Source: SIG77 sp045589595 (GTDB taxonomy: Bacteria > Verrucomicrobiota > Lentisphaeria > Victivallales > UBA1829). Taken from it: a stretch of DNA of 64,000 nt. The stretch's first letter is position 1. Each line of letters opens with the position of its first letter. The DNA lies in assembly GCA_045589595.1 (NCBI GenBank), contig JAZNPK010000011.1:1-64000 (forward strand). The letters run 5' to 3'. The notes beneath the pieces are model-generated. The model was not told the DNA's origin and made no database searches. It worked only from the letters and a program-made list of their open reading frames with translations. The translations under genes were made by a program, and so were the position numbers. Below, in pieces: positions 41,793-51,172 of the stretch.

Positions 41793-42808
41793 TGCGTGAT
41801 TTTGAGAATGATGTGATCCGTGCTGCGATCGCCGGACATCCATTGCCGGTGACAGATTTTTCCTGGTCGGCGGGACGCGATAAACTGTTCCGTTTCTGCA
41901 AACGGGCATATTTCATCCGTTATCATCTGGCGCAAGGCGGCTGGAACCGTTACGCCCATACACTTGTCCGTTACGCTTATTTTGAAAAACATCTGCCGGA
42001 CCGTGATCTCTTTTTGAGTTCCCGGTTTGAACGTGCAGTGGCGGAAGCAGTGCGCGATGTGCGGCATCTGCATCTTGCGCCGGAAAAGATCCGGGAGGAA
42101 TTTGCCCGCAGCCTCATGCGTCATCTGGAAGCGGCAATGCGCCGTCTCCGTAACGGATTGGAAAATCAACAGTATTTCACCGATCCGAAACTGCCCGGAT
42201 TGCTGGAGGCGTATCATTACGAGGAGGGATACCGCGACGCGGGCGGGATCATCCGGTCACTTGCGCCTCAGTTCGGGGCTGCGTATATGGAATTACTGAA
42301 GTCCGGTTTCACCCGTTTGCCGGAAAAATTACTGCCCGGTGATTGGCGGCTGGATGAGGAATTTCTGCGTTTTCCGTGGCACGATACATTTCCCGTCTGG
42401 CTCCATGGCGGGATCCGGACCATGCAGCCCGGAACTGCCGTGATGTATCATTTCAATGCCGATCCGGAAACGGAACTGCCGGATCTTCTGATCCAGGCTG
42501 CCTTGTGGCGACATTATGCCGGAACTGTATTCCACGGACGCAAAGCCGCATTTTATGTGTTTCAGATGACCGGCGGGAATATGGGATTGAGTCCGGATCT
42601 TCTGGCTGATCCCGCCACAGAACAGGTTCCGCTGGCAGATCTGATCGATGCCGGAAGTGCAGGGATGCTTGCGCTCACCCGGCCCGACGGATGTGTGGCG
42701 ATGGCAGACTTTCCGCCGGAGCCGATGCTGCCGGATTCCTGTTCAAAATGCCGTTTCCGCAGAACCTGCCGCGGGATCCTGGACGCTGTCAGAAACGGGC
42801 GGATCTGA
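41792..42808 (+). CDS. Fe-S (Cas4/AddB-like) PD-(D/E)XK-fold protein, active site decayed
   Basis: The 338-residue protein has the start FSWSAGRDKLFRFCKRAYFIRYHL, the boundary motif of RecB/AddB-type nuclease domains (Cys36). It ends in CSKCRFRRTC (317, 320, 326), so the C-...-CxxC-x5-C iron-sulfur pattern of AddB, Cas4 and Dna2 is complete. The catalytic D and D/E-x-K are not visible: where G-D and DYKT are expected it reads GIRTMQPGTAVMYHF. The motif IQAALWRHY fits the conserved Q-x-x-x-Y helix. The fold is likely kept and catalysis likely lost. No Cas gene or CRISPR array is in the window. Confidence 0.6.
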   Translation: MRDFENDVIRAAIAGHPLPVTDFSWSAGRDKLFRFCKRAYFIRYHLAQGGWNRYAHTLVRYAYFEKHLPDRDLFLSSRFERAVAEAVRDVRHLHLAPEKIREEFARSLMRHLEAAMRRLRNGLENQQYFTDPKLPGLLEAYHYEEGYRDAGGIIRSLAPQFGAAYMELLKSGFTRLPEKLLPGDWRLDEEFLRFPWHDTFPVWLHGGIRTMQPGTAVMYHFNADPETELPDLLIQAALWRHYAGTVFHGRKAAFYVFQMTGGNMGLSPDLLADPATEQVPLADLIDAGSAGMLALTRPDGCVAMADFPPEPMLPDSCSKCRFRRTCRGILDAVRNGRI

Positions 42809-42925
42809 CCGGAAGAAAATTCAGACCGGGGACTGTGGTCAGATTCAGATGGTTTGAATGCGTTGTGTCTGTTGTGTTTGCGCCGGAAAAAGTCCATCTT
42901 TTTCCCCGATTCCTGCAAATCATAC

Positions 42926-42953
42926 CTTGACATTTAAATCATATAATGTTAAG
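42926..42953 (+). promoter_or_regulatory. AT-rich inverted repeat with promoter elements before the amidohydrolase
   Basis: CTTGACATT (42926-42934) and AATGTTAAG (42945-42953) are inverted with one mismatch and a 10-base spacer. A consensus TTGACA (42927-42932) and a consensus TATAAT (42942-42947) fall in it, but only 9 bases apart. That is too short for one sigma-70 promoter, so they probably belong to alternative promoters or operators. Confidence 0.45.
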
Positions 42954-43001
42954 TTAGAGCCGTCATAAAAAATTTAAAGTTTTGAAAGGATTTATCCCGG
43001 T

Positions 43002-43892
43002 ATGATTTACGACAGCCACATTCATTTGATGCCGTTCAAAAATGATACACCCGCACAATTCCGCGAAAAAGCCCATTCCGTCGGCGTGACCGGCGGTCTG
43101 ATCCTCAGTCTGCCGCCCACAGATACACTGTTCTGGAAGGGGACTCAGCCCCCCACCTGGCAGGAACGGATCGCGCATGTGCTTGATTTCTGCGCCGGAC
43201 TGGAAGGATTTTATCCCTTCTACTGGATCAACCCCACAGAACCCGATGCCGCGGCTCAGGTGGAATATGCAAAAAATGCGGGGATCCGCGGACTCAAAGT
43301 TCTTTGCAGCACCTATTATCCGGCGGAAGGTCTTGCCGCTTACCGGAAAGCCGCAGAACTGCGGATGCCCATTCTGTTCCACTCCGGTATTCTCTGGGAC
43401 GGGATGCCCTCTTCCGATTTCAACCGCCCCTGCAAATTTGAATGTCTGCTGGATGTGCCGGATGTCCGTTTTGCTCTGGCACATGTGTCATGGCCGTGGA
43501 CGGATGAATGTATTGCCCTGTTCGGCAAACTCCGTCAGGCTCACAGTTTGAGAAAAGATGCGCCGGATATGTATGTGGATACCTCCTGGGGCGCAGCCGA
43601 TATTTTCCGGGATGAGATTTTCCGGAAATTCATCCTTGTCCGGTACGGCATTGCAGATAAACTGCTTTTTGCCATTGATTCCGAAGCCAATGCCTACAAC
43701 ACTGCGTGGGCAAAGTATATTATCGATTTTGACAGTGCCATGTTCCGTCGTCTTCAGCAGCAGTACGGATCCTGGCGCGGGTATGTTTCGCCTCATGCCG
43801 CAGAAGTTCCGGACGAAGTGCGCAATCCCTTTGTCAATGCCTTTGAAAAAGCAACCACGGAAAATATGCTGAATTTCCTGAAACCCTGGTGA
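43002..43892 (+). CDS. amidohydrolase-family (TIM-barrel) hydrolase
   Basis: The 296-residue protein has the metal motif HxH (DSHIHLMPF), LFHSGI, LAHVSWP and the late Asp in FAIDSEAN, spaced as in amidohydrolase-2 enzymes. The family includes decarboxylases and lactonases of sugar acids and aromatics; the substrate here is not identifiable. It is the first gene of a run of secreted proteins and follows an AT-rich promoter region. Its stop overlaps the next start (TGATG). Confidence 0.8.
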   Translation: MIYDSHIHLMPFKNDTPAQFREKAHSVGVTGGLILSLPPTDTLFWKGTQPPTWQERIAHVLDFCAGLEGFYPFYWINPTEPDAAAQVEYAKNAGIRGLKVLCSTYYPAEGLAAYRKAAELRMPILFHSGILWDGMPSSDFNRPCKFECLLDVPDVRFALAHVSWPWTDECIALFGKLRQAHSLRKDAPDMYVDTSWGAADIFRDEIFRKFILVRYGIADKLLFAIDSEANAYNTAWAKYIIDFDSAMFRRLQQQYGSWRGYVSPHAAEVPDEVRNPFVNAFEKATTENMLNFLKPW

Positions 43893-45664
43893 TGCCGATG
43901 AATTTGAAAAGGAGTTTTTACAAATCATTTGCAGTTGCCGCGTGCTTTGCCGGCACCATCGCATTATGCGCCCGGAACTGTAAACCGGTCATGGATGCCG
44001 ACTTCTGTACCGTACCCGGGCAGATCATTTCTCTTTCCGGACATAGGATCGGTATCGGAAAACAGGGCAAATATGCCGCAGATAAAAATGCCGTGCGCCT
44101 GAACGGGACGAGGGATGCGTATGTTCTGACGCACGGAACAGTCCTTCAAGCCGATGGGAAAACATTTTCCGGGCTTTTCCGTCTGGCTTATGACGAGCCG
44201 GGAATGTTTGAAAATGAACAGCCGGAGATCCGGACCGTCGGTTTCGGTTCCTTTGAACTGATCATCGGAAAAGGCGGTCTGCCGACCATGCGGCTGTTTG
44301 CAAAATCCGGCGATCTGCTCGGACCGGATGTGGTCCTTCAGGGCAAAACGCCCTTGCAGCCCGGAAAGTTTTACGATTTTGCCTTCCGGTATTCCACAGT
44401 GGAACAACTGGCGGAATTTTATATCGACGGCGTTCTTCAGGACAGCCTCCGTGGTTTTCTCCCCGAACTGAATATCGTTTATCTGGATGCCGGCAGAAAA
44501 TTTCTCGGCAGGATCGCACGGATCAGATTGTACGACGGTTTTCTCACCGTGCCGGAAATGAACCCGGTCAAACTGACGGAAACTGAAATCAATACCTACC
44601 GCGGCAAACTGCGGGAGATCATCGCCCGGAACGCCAATCCCTTCCTGACCACCACCGCCCAGTCCATGCTGGAATTGCTCCCCCGGCTGGAAACATACGG
44701 CTGTACGGAAGCGGAGCGCGAACTGCTGTTCGACCGTCTGGAATCCCTCGACCGGGTATCCGATCAGCTCCGGTTCGGCGTTCACAGCTGGATCGTTTCT
44801 GCGTTTGATCTGCCGGTTTCCGCGTTGGATGATTTTGATCCCGACCGCCCCATGGCAAAAGGCAAACGGCCGTTGGACAAACCGTTGCGTCTGGTCATGG
44901 CGCAGAATCTCCGCGACCATGTGCCGTTCCTGATCTATCCCTATGCAAAGATCGGTAAATTTGAACTGAAAGCAACGGATCTTGTCAGCAAAGACGGCAA
45001 ACAGAAGATCCCGTCGGATGCCGTCCGGATCTCTGTGCTTCAGCATGGTTTTTACAATCCCGCCGACGCGGACCGCCTCGGTCATATTCGCCGGTTTGCG
45101 CCCCTCTCTTCCAGCGTCCTGATCCCCCTCCGGTTCACCACAGATCCCGATGCCGTCCGCGTGGATATTGCCCGCCGGTACAACGAAACGGCGATCCTGT
45201 ATCCCGATGGCGAAAAAGCGTATCTGCGTGAAGGAACAATGGAGCTGCCCCGGAGATTTTTCCAGTCTGCCCCGGCAACATTGAAAGAGGTGGAGTTCGA
45301 TGCTCCGTTCCGCCCCCAAGTCTTTCTGGCGGAAGTCACGGCGAACAACGCCCCTGCCGGTCTGTACAACGGTACGATCGAACTGTTGGCTGACGGACAA
45401 CCCGCCGGAGAGATCCCCATTGCGGTCCGCGTTCTGCCGTTCCGTACCGGAGAGCCGATGCGGACGCTGGAATTCCGTCCCGGTCCCATCCTGACACTGC
45501 CGGACAAAGGGACATCCGCGTATCTGGCGTATCTGGTGGAACACGGATCCGCAGACGCTAAAAACTGGCTGTCCGGCATCCGGAAGGAACAGGAGGAGGA
45601 CGAATATCTCCGTCTGAAAGCCATTGAATGGATCCTGAAAAGTACGCCCGAGGTGAAAAAATGA
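43892..45664 (+). CDS. secreted LamG-like domain protein
   Basis: The 590-residue protein has a signal peptide (LKRSFYKSFAVAACFAGTIALCA). A ~170-residue region looks like a LamG/concanavalin jelly roll: it has KTFSGLFRLAYDEP, YDFAFRYSTVEQLAEFYIDG and LGRIARIRLYDGFLT, common to Lentisphaerota secreted proteins. A helical region follows, then beta-rich repeats ending TGEPMRTLEFRPGPIL. I do not recognise the rest. The ATG at 43892 is chosen for its TGATG overlap with the upstream stop. A GTG at 43889 is possible. It overlaps the next gene by 4 bp. Confidence 0.7.
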   Translation: MPMNLKRSFYKSFAVAACFAGTIALCARNCKPVMDADFCTVPGQIISLSGHRIGIGKQGKYAADKNAVRLNGTRDAYVLTHGTVLQADGKTFSGLFRLAYDEPGMFENEQPEIRTVGFGSFELIIGKGGLPTMRLFAKSGDLLGPDVVLQGKTPLQPGKFYDFAFRYSTVEQLAEFYIDGVLQDSLRGFLPELNIVYLDAGRKFLGRIARIRLYDGFLTVPEMNPVKLTETEINTYRGKLREIIARNANPFLTTTAQSMLELLPRLETYGCTEAERELLFDRLESLDRVSDQLRFGVHSWIVSAFDLPVSALDDFDPDRPMAKGKRPLDKPLRLVMAQNLRDHVPFLIYPYAKIGKFELKATDLVSKDGKQKIPSDAVRISVLQHGFYNPADADRLGHIRRFAPLSSSVLIPLRFTTDPDAVRVDIARRYNETAILYPDGEKAYLREGTMELPRRFFQSAPATLKEVEFDAPFRPQVFLAEVTANNAPAGLYNGTIELLADGQPAGEIPIAVRVLPFRTGEPMRTLEFRPGPILTLPDKGTSAYLAYLVEHGSADAKNWLSGIRKEQEEDEYLRLKAIEWILKSTPEVKK

Positions 45665-46251
45665 GACATATTTTCCTGCTGATCCTGCTGCTGTTCACCG
45701 CACTTCCTCTTGCCGCAGCAGAAAAAGAATATCTGATCCACATCAATTCGGCGGATATCCTGATACCGCCCCTCCGGACCGTGTCTGCTGATACATTCGC
45801 CCTCATGTTTGAGTGTGCCGGAAAGCCTTTCACCGGGGTGTTGCCTGAATTGCTCATCGCCCCCGGCAGCGTGGACGAAACGGGATTTCTCCGTGCCGAT
45901 CTCGCCGCCATGAATCCGGCGGAAACGCCTTATTCTGTGGAGGTTTCCCGCCGTCCTGTGATCACGGACGGAAAAGAGACCGGGACGGTGTTCCGGTTCA
46001 CGATCCCGTGGCAGAAGATGCTGCCCTGGTGCAAAAGCGATCCCGCCCTGCGTTTCCGGTTGAAACTTGACGGCATAACATATTCCGGACGGATCATGCT
46101 GCCTGCCGGTCATCTGCAGAAAATATTTGTCCGGAAAGCAGTTACGGCGGAAAAAACAGGATCTGCCGCCGCATCCCGTCTTCCCCGTCAGGAAGAAATA
46201 AACCGGATCCTTGATGACTTGTTTACGGAGAAAGGAGCCGGAACAAAATGA
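45661..46251 (+). CDS. small secreted protein, unknown family
   Basis: The 196-residue protein has a signal peptide (HIFLLILLLFTALPLAAA). The mature part appears beta-rich (EYLIHINSADILIPPL, VFRFTIPWQK, LRFRLKLDGITYSG) and ends in a charged helix (LPRQEEINRILDDLF). No known motif is seen. It is sandwiched between two other exported proteins with 4-bp overlaps on both sides, so the three are probably co-translated. Confidence 0.65.
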   Translation: MRHIFLLILLLFTALPLAAAEKEYLIHINSADILIPPLRTVSADTFALMFECAGKPFTGVLPELLIAPGSVDETGFLRADLAAMNPAETPYSVEVSRRPVITDGKETGTVFRFTIPWQKMLPWCKSDPALRFRLKLDGITYSGRIMLPAGHLQKIFVRKAVTAEKTGSAAASRLPRQEEINRILDDLFTEKGAGTK

Positions 46252-47147
46252 AAACCATGAATCTTCTGCTGATCTTTCTGCTGTCCGTTTCAGTGATCCC
46301 CGCCTTTGCCGCCGATCCGAAACTGGAAGCGATCAATACCCTGTTGAACAGTGCCGGCAGACACAATCTGCCTGCGGCTTTTGCCCTTGCCGGCAATGAT
46401 GCCGCGCTGCTCAGCCGCTGTTTCATCCGTCAGATCGAACTGGAAGGGGACAATGCGCTGGATGCCCTTCAGAAACACGCTGTTCTGACGCCGGAACAGA
46501 AATGCAATATTCTTGCTGCGGCAGCGGAACGGATCTCCGATGAACCGCCGTCGGCAAAAATGCTTGAAGCACTCAAGGCATATTCCCTGCAGGCGACGCT
46601 GCCGATCCGGACGCGGACCGGTGCCGCTGTTGCCGCCGCCCGGCTGATCTGGGAGTTCCGCCGGATTCCCGACGGCAGACTGGAACGGGATCATCTTGAT
46701 ATTGTCCATATTCTGGAAGCGGTCCGCAATACGGAAAGCCGCAACGATCCGGCGCTCCATCTCTGGCTGGCGCGGACGCATCTGGCTTTGGGGAATGATT
46801 CCGCCGTAACGGATTCGCTCAATGTGCTGGAATCTTCGCTCAAATCGTTTGCAGATGCCGGGATCGCGCAGGAATATTTCCGTCAGTTTCATGTGATCCG
46901 CGGTGATTTCTTTTTCAAAAAGAGAAATTTCGTTCAGGCTTATGCCATGTACAAAATCGTTGCTGAAAATGCCGGAACAGACAACGATCAGAAAGAATGG
47001 CTTTACGAAAAAATGGCAGAATGTGCCATGGCGTCCGGCGACTTTGAAGCGGCGCTGGATGCGCTGAAAAAGATCCCCGTTCAACCGGATGAACTGCGTC
47101 AGGCGCAGATCCGTAATCTGGAAAAAAGAATAAAGGAAAAAAAATGA
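46248..47147 (+). CDS. secreted TPR-like helical repeat protein
   Basis: The 299-residue protein has a signal peptide (NLLLIFLLSVSVIPAFA) and a nearly all-helical mature part. Paired-helix repeats include LHLWLARTHLALGNDSAVTDSL and YEKMAECAMASGDFEAALDALKKI, matching the TPR pattern. Such proteins scaffold complexes in the periplasm. It overlaps both neighbours by 4 bp. The partner is unknown, though the LamG protein two genes upstream is a candidate. Confidence 0.7.
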   Translation: MKTMNLLLIFLLSVSVIPAFAADPKLEAINTLLNSAGRHNLPAAFALAGNDAALLSRCFIRQIELEGDNALDALQKHAVLTPEQKCNILAAAAERISDEPPSAKMLEALKAYSLQATLPIRTRTGAAVAAARLIWEFRRIPDGRLERDHLDIVHILEAVRNTESRNDPALHLWLARTHLALGNDSAVTDSLNVLESSLKSFADAGIAQEYFRQFHVIRGDFFFKKRNFVQAYAMYKIVAENAGTDNDQKEWLYEKMAECAMASGDFEAALDALKKIPVQPDELRQAQIRNLEKRIKEKK

Positions 47148-48370
47148 TCGCTCTGGAAAGATTGAGCCGATACGCCGATCTGATCGTGGAAAAAGGTCTG
47201 AACCCGGATCCCGGTCAGGAAGTTATGGTGCTGGCGTCTCTGGACCAGCCGGAATTTGTCCGTATGGTGGTGGAAAAATGCTATCAGCGCGGCGCAAGCC
47301 GTGTCCGCGTGGAGTGGACCGATATGCCGCTGGAAAAACTGGATCAGATCTATCAAACCGAAGAAAAACTTTCTTCCATTGAAGATTGGGAGATCGAAAA
47401 ACTCCGTTGGCGCTCCGAACATCTGCCCGCATTCCTCTGGCTGGATTCGGACGATCCGGACGGAATGGACGGGATCGATCAGGGCAAACGCGCCCGGGCG
47501 AGAATGGCGCGGTTCCCCCGGATCAAACCTTTCCGCGACGCTATGGAAAACAAATTCCAGTGGTGTATTGCCGCTGTTCCCGGGCGGCCGTGGGCGGAAA
47601 AAGTCTTTCCCGGTCTCACCGGACAGGATGCGATTGACAGACTCTGGGATGCCATTCTTTCCGCCAGTCGTGCGGATGGCGACCCCATTGCCAACTGGAA
47701 CGCGCACAATGAAGCCATTCACCGCCGCTGTGAACAGTTGAACCGTTACCGTTTTGCAAAACTGGAATACAAAGCTGCCAACGGGACCGATCTTACGGTG
47801 GGGCTGATGCCGGAAGGAATTTTTGCCGGAGCTGCTGAAAAAGATCTTTCCGGCAGACTTTTCAATCCCAATATCCCGTCGGAGGAGATCTTCACCACGC
47901 CCCGGAAAGGTGCGGCGGAAGGGATCGTATTTTCCACAAAACCGCTGTCATGGCAGGGCAGCCTGATCGAAGATTTTTCCATCCGGTTTGAAAATGGAAA
48001 AGCCGTTGAAGTCCGCGCCGCAAAAGGTCAGGACGCGCTGGAAAAAATGATCGCCATGGATGAAGGCGCACCCTGCTTGGGTGAATGTGCCCTGATCCCC
48101 TGCGATTCCCCCATCAACAATACGGGCATCCTTTTCTACAACACTCTTTTTGACGAAAATGCGAGCTGTCATCTCGCACTCGGCAGAGGCTTCGAAAATT
48201 GTGTGGAAGGCTTTGAAAACATGACGCAGGAACAGCTCCGGGCGATGGGCGTCAACGACAGTATGATCCATGTGGATTTTATGATCGGCGCCCCGGATCT
48301 GGACATTACCGGGATCCTGCCGGACGGCACCCGCGTACCGGTTTTCCGCAACGGAGAATGGTGCTTCTGA
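47144..48370 (+). CDS. M29-family leucyl aminopeptidase
   Basis: The 408-residue protein matches thermophilic aminopeptidase AmpS/T (M29) along its length: ADLIVEKGLNPDPGQEVMV at the start, TDLTVGL and EIFTTPRKG in the middle. Metal-ligand His/Asp pairs lie in CHLALGRGFENC and MIHVDFMIGAPDLDITG. It removes N-terminal amino acids from peptides in the cytoplasm. The ATG overlaps the upstream secreted gene by 4 bp. A catabolic link to the amidohydrolase and secreted proteins is possible. Confidence 0.88.
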   Translation: MIALERLSRYADLIVEKGLNPDPGQEVMVLASLDQPEFVRMVVEKCYQRGASRVRVEWTDMPLEKLDQIYQTEEKLSSIEDWEIEKLRWRSEHLPAFLWLDSDDPDGMDGIDQGKRARARMARFPRIKPFRDAMENKFQWCIAAVPGRPWAEKVFPGLTGQDAIDRLWDAILSASRADGDPIANWNAHNEAIHRRCEQLNRYRFAKLEYKAANGTDLTVGLMPEGIFAGAAEKDLSGRLFNPNIPSEEIFTTPRKGAAEGIVFSTKPLSWQGSLIEDFSIRFENGKAVEVRAAKGQDALEKMIAMDEGAPCLGECALIPCDSPINNTGILFYNTLFDENASCHLALGRGFENCVEGFENMTQEQLRAMGVNDSMIHVDFMIGAPDLDITGILPDGTRVPVFRNGEWCF

Positions 48371-48475
48371 GTCATTGTGTCGCTGTTGATCAGCACTGGC
48401 ACGGTGTGACTTTTGCTGTGACAAAATGTCGCATATTCCGCCTGTTTTCTGCGGAGTTCAGCCCCTTTTTTGCAG

Positions 48476-48492
48476 TTGGCACGGTAATTGCT
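48476..48492 (+). promoter_or_regulatory. sigma-54-type (-24/-12) promoter before clpB
   Basis: TTGGCACG (48476-48483) and TTGCT (48488-48492) match the sigma-54 consensus TGGCACG-N4-TTGC, with the required 10 bases between GG (48478-48479) and GC (48490-48491). The predicted start is near 48503. A variant TGGCACGG at about 48397 has the wrong spacing. Presence is seen; use by sigma-54 is inferred. Confidence 0.65.
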
Positions 48493-48550
48493 TTTTATTC
48501 TGCTGTCAAACCATAACACGGCAGAACCGTAAACAAAAGGAGACAGTACG

Positions 48551-51172
48551 ATGGATATGCAGAAACTGACAGAAAAATCCCGTGAAGCCATGCTCGCCAC
48601 CCAGGAACTTGCTATTGAAAAGGGCAATCCGGAAATCACTCCGGCGCACCTTCTCCATTCCCTGATCCATCAGGAACAGGGGTTGATCCCCTCCCTGCTC
48701 AAACACATGAATGTTCCCGCCGCGCCCCTCGGCGAAGCAGTGGATCAGCTTCTGGACAAACTTTCCCGTGTGTCCGGGTCGGGCGCGCAGCATCCTTACA
48801 CATCCCGTGAGTTCAGCGAAGTTCTCATTTTTGCCAAACAGAATGCGGAAGAAATGAAGGACGAATACATCAGTGTGGAACATCTGTTCCGGGGGATCAT
48901 GGAGCGTTCCGCTTCGTGCCGCGAAGTGCTGAACTCCTTTCAGATCACGCCGGAATCCTATCTGACGGCATTGAAGATCGTCCGCGGCAATCAGCGCGTC
49001 ACCAGTGAAAATCCGGAAGATTCGTTTGAAGCGCTGGAAAAATACGGCAGAGACCTGACCGCCCGCGCTGCTGAAGATAAACTTGATCCCGTGATCGGAC
49101 GCGATGATGAGATCCGCCGCGCCATTCAGATCCTTGCCCGCCGCACCAAAAACAATCCCGTTCTCATCGGTGAACCGGGAGTGGGTAAGACCGCCATCGT
49201 GGAAGGTCTCGCTGTCCGCGTGATCCGTGGCGATGTGCCGGATTCCCTGAAACACAAACGGATCATTGCGCTGGATATGGGGGCATTGATCGCCGGAGCG
49301 AAATACCGCGGCGAATTTGAAGAACGGTTGAAAGCCGTGCTGAAAGAAGTGTCGTCCGCCAAAGGCGATATCATTCTTTTCATTGACGAACTCCACACAG
49401 TCGTGGGTGCCGGAGCAAGTGAAGGCAGTATGGATGCCGGAAATCTGCTCAAGCCCATGCTTGCCCGCGGTGAACTCCATTGCATCGGTGCCACCACGCT
49501 GGACGAATACCGCAAGTACATCGAAAAAGATCCTGCACTGGAACGCAGATTCCAGTCCATTCTCGTTCCGGAACCCAATGTGGAGGATACCATTTCCATT
49601 CTGCGCGGACTGAAAGAACGGTATGAAGTGCATCACGGTGTCAAGATCCGGGATGCTGCGATCGTTGCAGCGGCAACCCTTTCCGATAAATATATCGCGG
49701 ACCGTTTCCTGCCGGACAAAGCCATTGACCTGATGGATGAAGCCGCCGCAAAACTGCGTACGGAAATCGATTCCTGTCCCACTGAGATCGACGAACTGGA
49801 ACGGAAAGCTATGCGGATGGAGATCGAACTCTCCGCCCTGAAAAAAGAAACGGACGCCGCTTCCCATGCACGCCGGGAGGAACTGGAAAAAGATCTGGCG
49901 GACGTACAGGAAAAAGTCCGTGCGTTCCGTGCTGCCTGGGATGCGGAAAAGAACGCCATCGGCGAGACCCGGACGCTCCGGGAAAGTCTGGACCTTGCCA
50001 AAATGCAGCTGGACAAAGCGGAACGGGAATCGGATTTTGAACGGGCGGGCGAACTGCGTTTTTCCGTGATCCCCGGCATCGAAAAACAAATCGCCGCTGT
50101 GGAAAAACGCGCGGCAGATGCGGCGCAGTCCGAAAACCGTCTGCTGAAAGAGGAAGTGACGGAAGAGGATATTGCGGAGATCGTCAGTCGCTGGACCCGG
50201 ATCCCTGTTGCCAAACTGGTGCAGAGTGAACGGGAAAAACTGCTGCATCTCGGGGAAGAACTCCACAAACGGGTCATCGGGCAGGATGAAGCTGTGGAAA
50301 CGGTGTCCGATGCAGTTCTCCGGTCCCGCGCCGGATTGAAAGATCCCAACCGCCCCACGGCATCCTTCATTTTCCTCGGACCGACCGGTGTGGGAAAAAC
50401 GGAACTCGCCCGCGCACTGGCGGAGGAACTGTTCGATGATCAGCGTGCCATGATCCGGATCGATATGTCGGAATACATGGAAAAATATACGGTATCCAGA
50501 CTCATCGGTGCGGCACCGGGCTACGTTGGTTTTGAAGAAGGCGGACAGCTCACCGAAGCGGTACGGCGCCGTCCCTACTCCGTGATCCTGTTTGACGAAA
50601 TCGAAAAAGCGCATCCGGATGTGTTCAATATCTTTCTTCAGATCCTGGATGATGGTCAGTTGACCGATTCCCACGGCAGGACCGTCAGTTTCAAAAATAC
50701 CATTATCATCATGACCAGCAACATCGGCAGCGATCTTCTTCTGGATCACGCCGACAGCAGCAAAGGTGCCGATATGGAAGCGCTGCGGCCCGATATCATG
50801 CGTCTGCTCCACAGTCATTTCAGACCCGAATTTCTGAATCGTGTGGACGGGATCCTGATGTTCCAGCCGCTGACGAAAGACCAGATCCGCAAGATTTTGG
50901 ATATTCTGGTGGCACGCGTGGCAGACCGTCTGGCGGATCAGGGCGTCCGGATCGAACTTTCGGATTCTGCAGGTGCGCTGCTGGCAGATCACGGATACGA
51001 TCCCCAGTTCGGGGCGCGTCCCCTGAAACGGGTCGTGGTCAACGAGATCGAAACACCCGTATCCCGGATGCTGATCGCCGGAGAACTCCGGGGCGGTATG
51101 ACACTTCATGTGGATACCATCAAAGGCGGCAGGGAACTGAAATTCTATTGCACTGAAACGGAAAGCGTTTGA
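48551..51172 (+). CDS. clpB: ClpB disaggregase
   Basis: This is a hexameric AAA+ chaperone that pulls polypeptides out of aggregates with DnaK-DnaJ-GrpE. The 873-residue protein has an N-domain (KLTEKSREAMLATQELA), two AAA modules with Walker A GEPGVGKT and GPTGVGKT, Walker B LFIDELHT and LFDEIEKA, and a long coiled M-domain (~400-530) with the DnaK-contacting region. The length is full and includes both ATPases, so it is ClpB rather than ClpA/C. AAGGAG lies 8 bases before the ATG. A sigma-54 site is upstream. No internal second start is obvious. Confidence 0.95.
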   Translation: MDMQKLTEKSREAMLATQELAIEKGNPEITPAHLLHSLIHQEQGLIPSLLKHMNVPAAPLGEAVDQLLDKLSRVSGSGAQHPYTSREFSEVLIFAKQNAEEMKDEYISVEHLFRGIMERSASCREVLNSFQITPESYLTALKIVRGNQRVTSENPEDSFEALEKYGRDLTARAAEDKLDPVIGRDDEIRRAIQILARRTKNNPVLIGEPGVGKTAIVEGLAVRVIRGDVPDSLKHKRIIALDMGALIAGAKYRGEFEERLKAVLKEVSSAKGDIILFIDELHTVVGAGASEGSMDAGNLLKPMLARGELHCIGATTLDEYRKYIEKDPALERRFQSILVPEPNVEDTISILRGLKERYEVHHGVKIRDAAIVAAATLSDKYIADRFLPDKAIDLMDEAAAKLRTEIDSCPTEIDELERKAMRMEIELSALKKETDAASHARREELEKDLADVQEKVRAFRAAWDAEKNAIGETRTLRESLDLAKMQLDKAERESDFERAGELRFSVIPGIEKQIAAVEKRAADAAQSENRLLKEEVTEEDIAEIVSRWTRIPVAKLVQSEREKLLHLGEELHKRVIGQDEAVETVSDAVLRSRAGLKDPNRPTASFIFLGPTGVGKTELARALAEELFDDQRAMIRIDMSEYMEKYTVSRLIGAAPGYVGFEEGGQLTEAVRRRPYSVILFDEIEKAHPDVFNIFLQILDDGQLTDSHGRTVSFKNTIIIMTSNIGSDLLLDHADSSKGADMEALRPDIMRLLHSHFRPEFLNRVDGILMFQPLTKDQIRKILDILVARVADRLADQGVRIELSDSAGALLADHGYDPQFGARPLKRVVVNEIETPVSRMLIAGELRGGMTLHVDTIKGGRELKFYCTETESV

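Noticed and set aside
41792..42808. Possible Cas4 and hence a CRISPR locus
   Set aside because: No repeat-spacer array or other cas gene in the window, and the active site is not conserved.
48392..48420. A second sigma-54 site (TGGCACGG...TTGCT) upstream of clpB
   Set aside because: GG and GC are 15 bases apart rather than 10, so it cannot serve as a -24/-12 promoter.
48506..51109. An 867-codon open frame on the minus strand opposite clpB
   Set aside because: It mirrors clpB codons with reversed bias, has no RBS at its start and no recognisable domain; clpB is certain.
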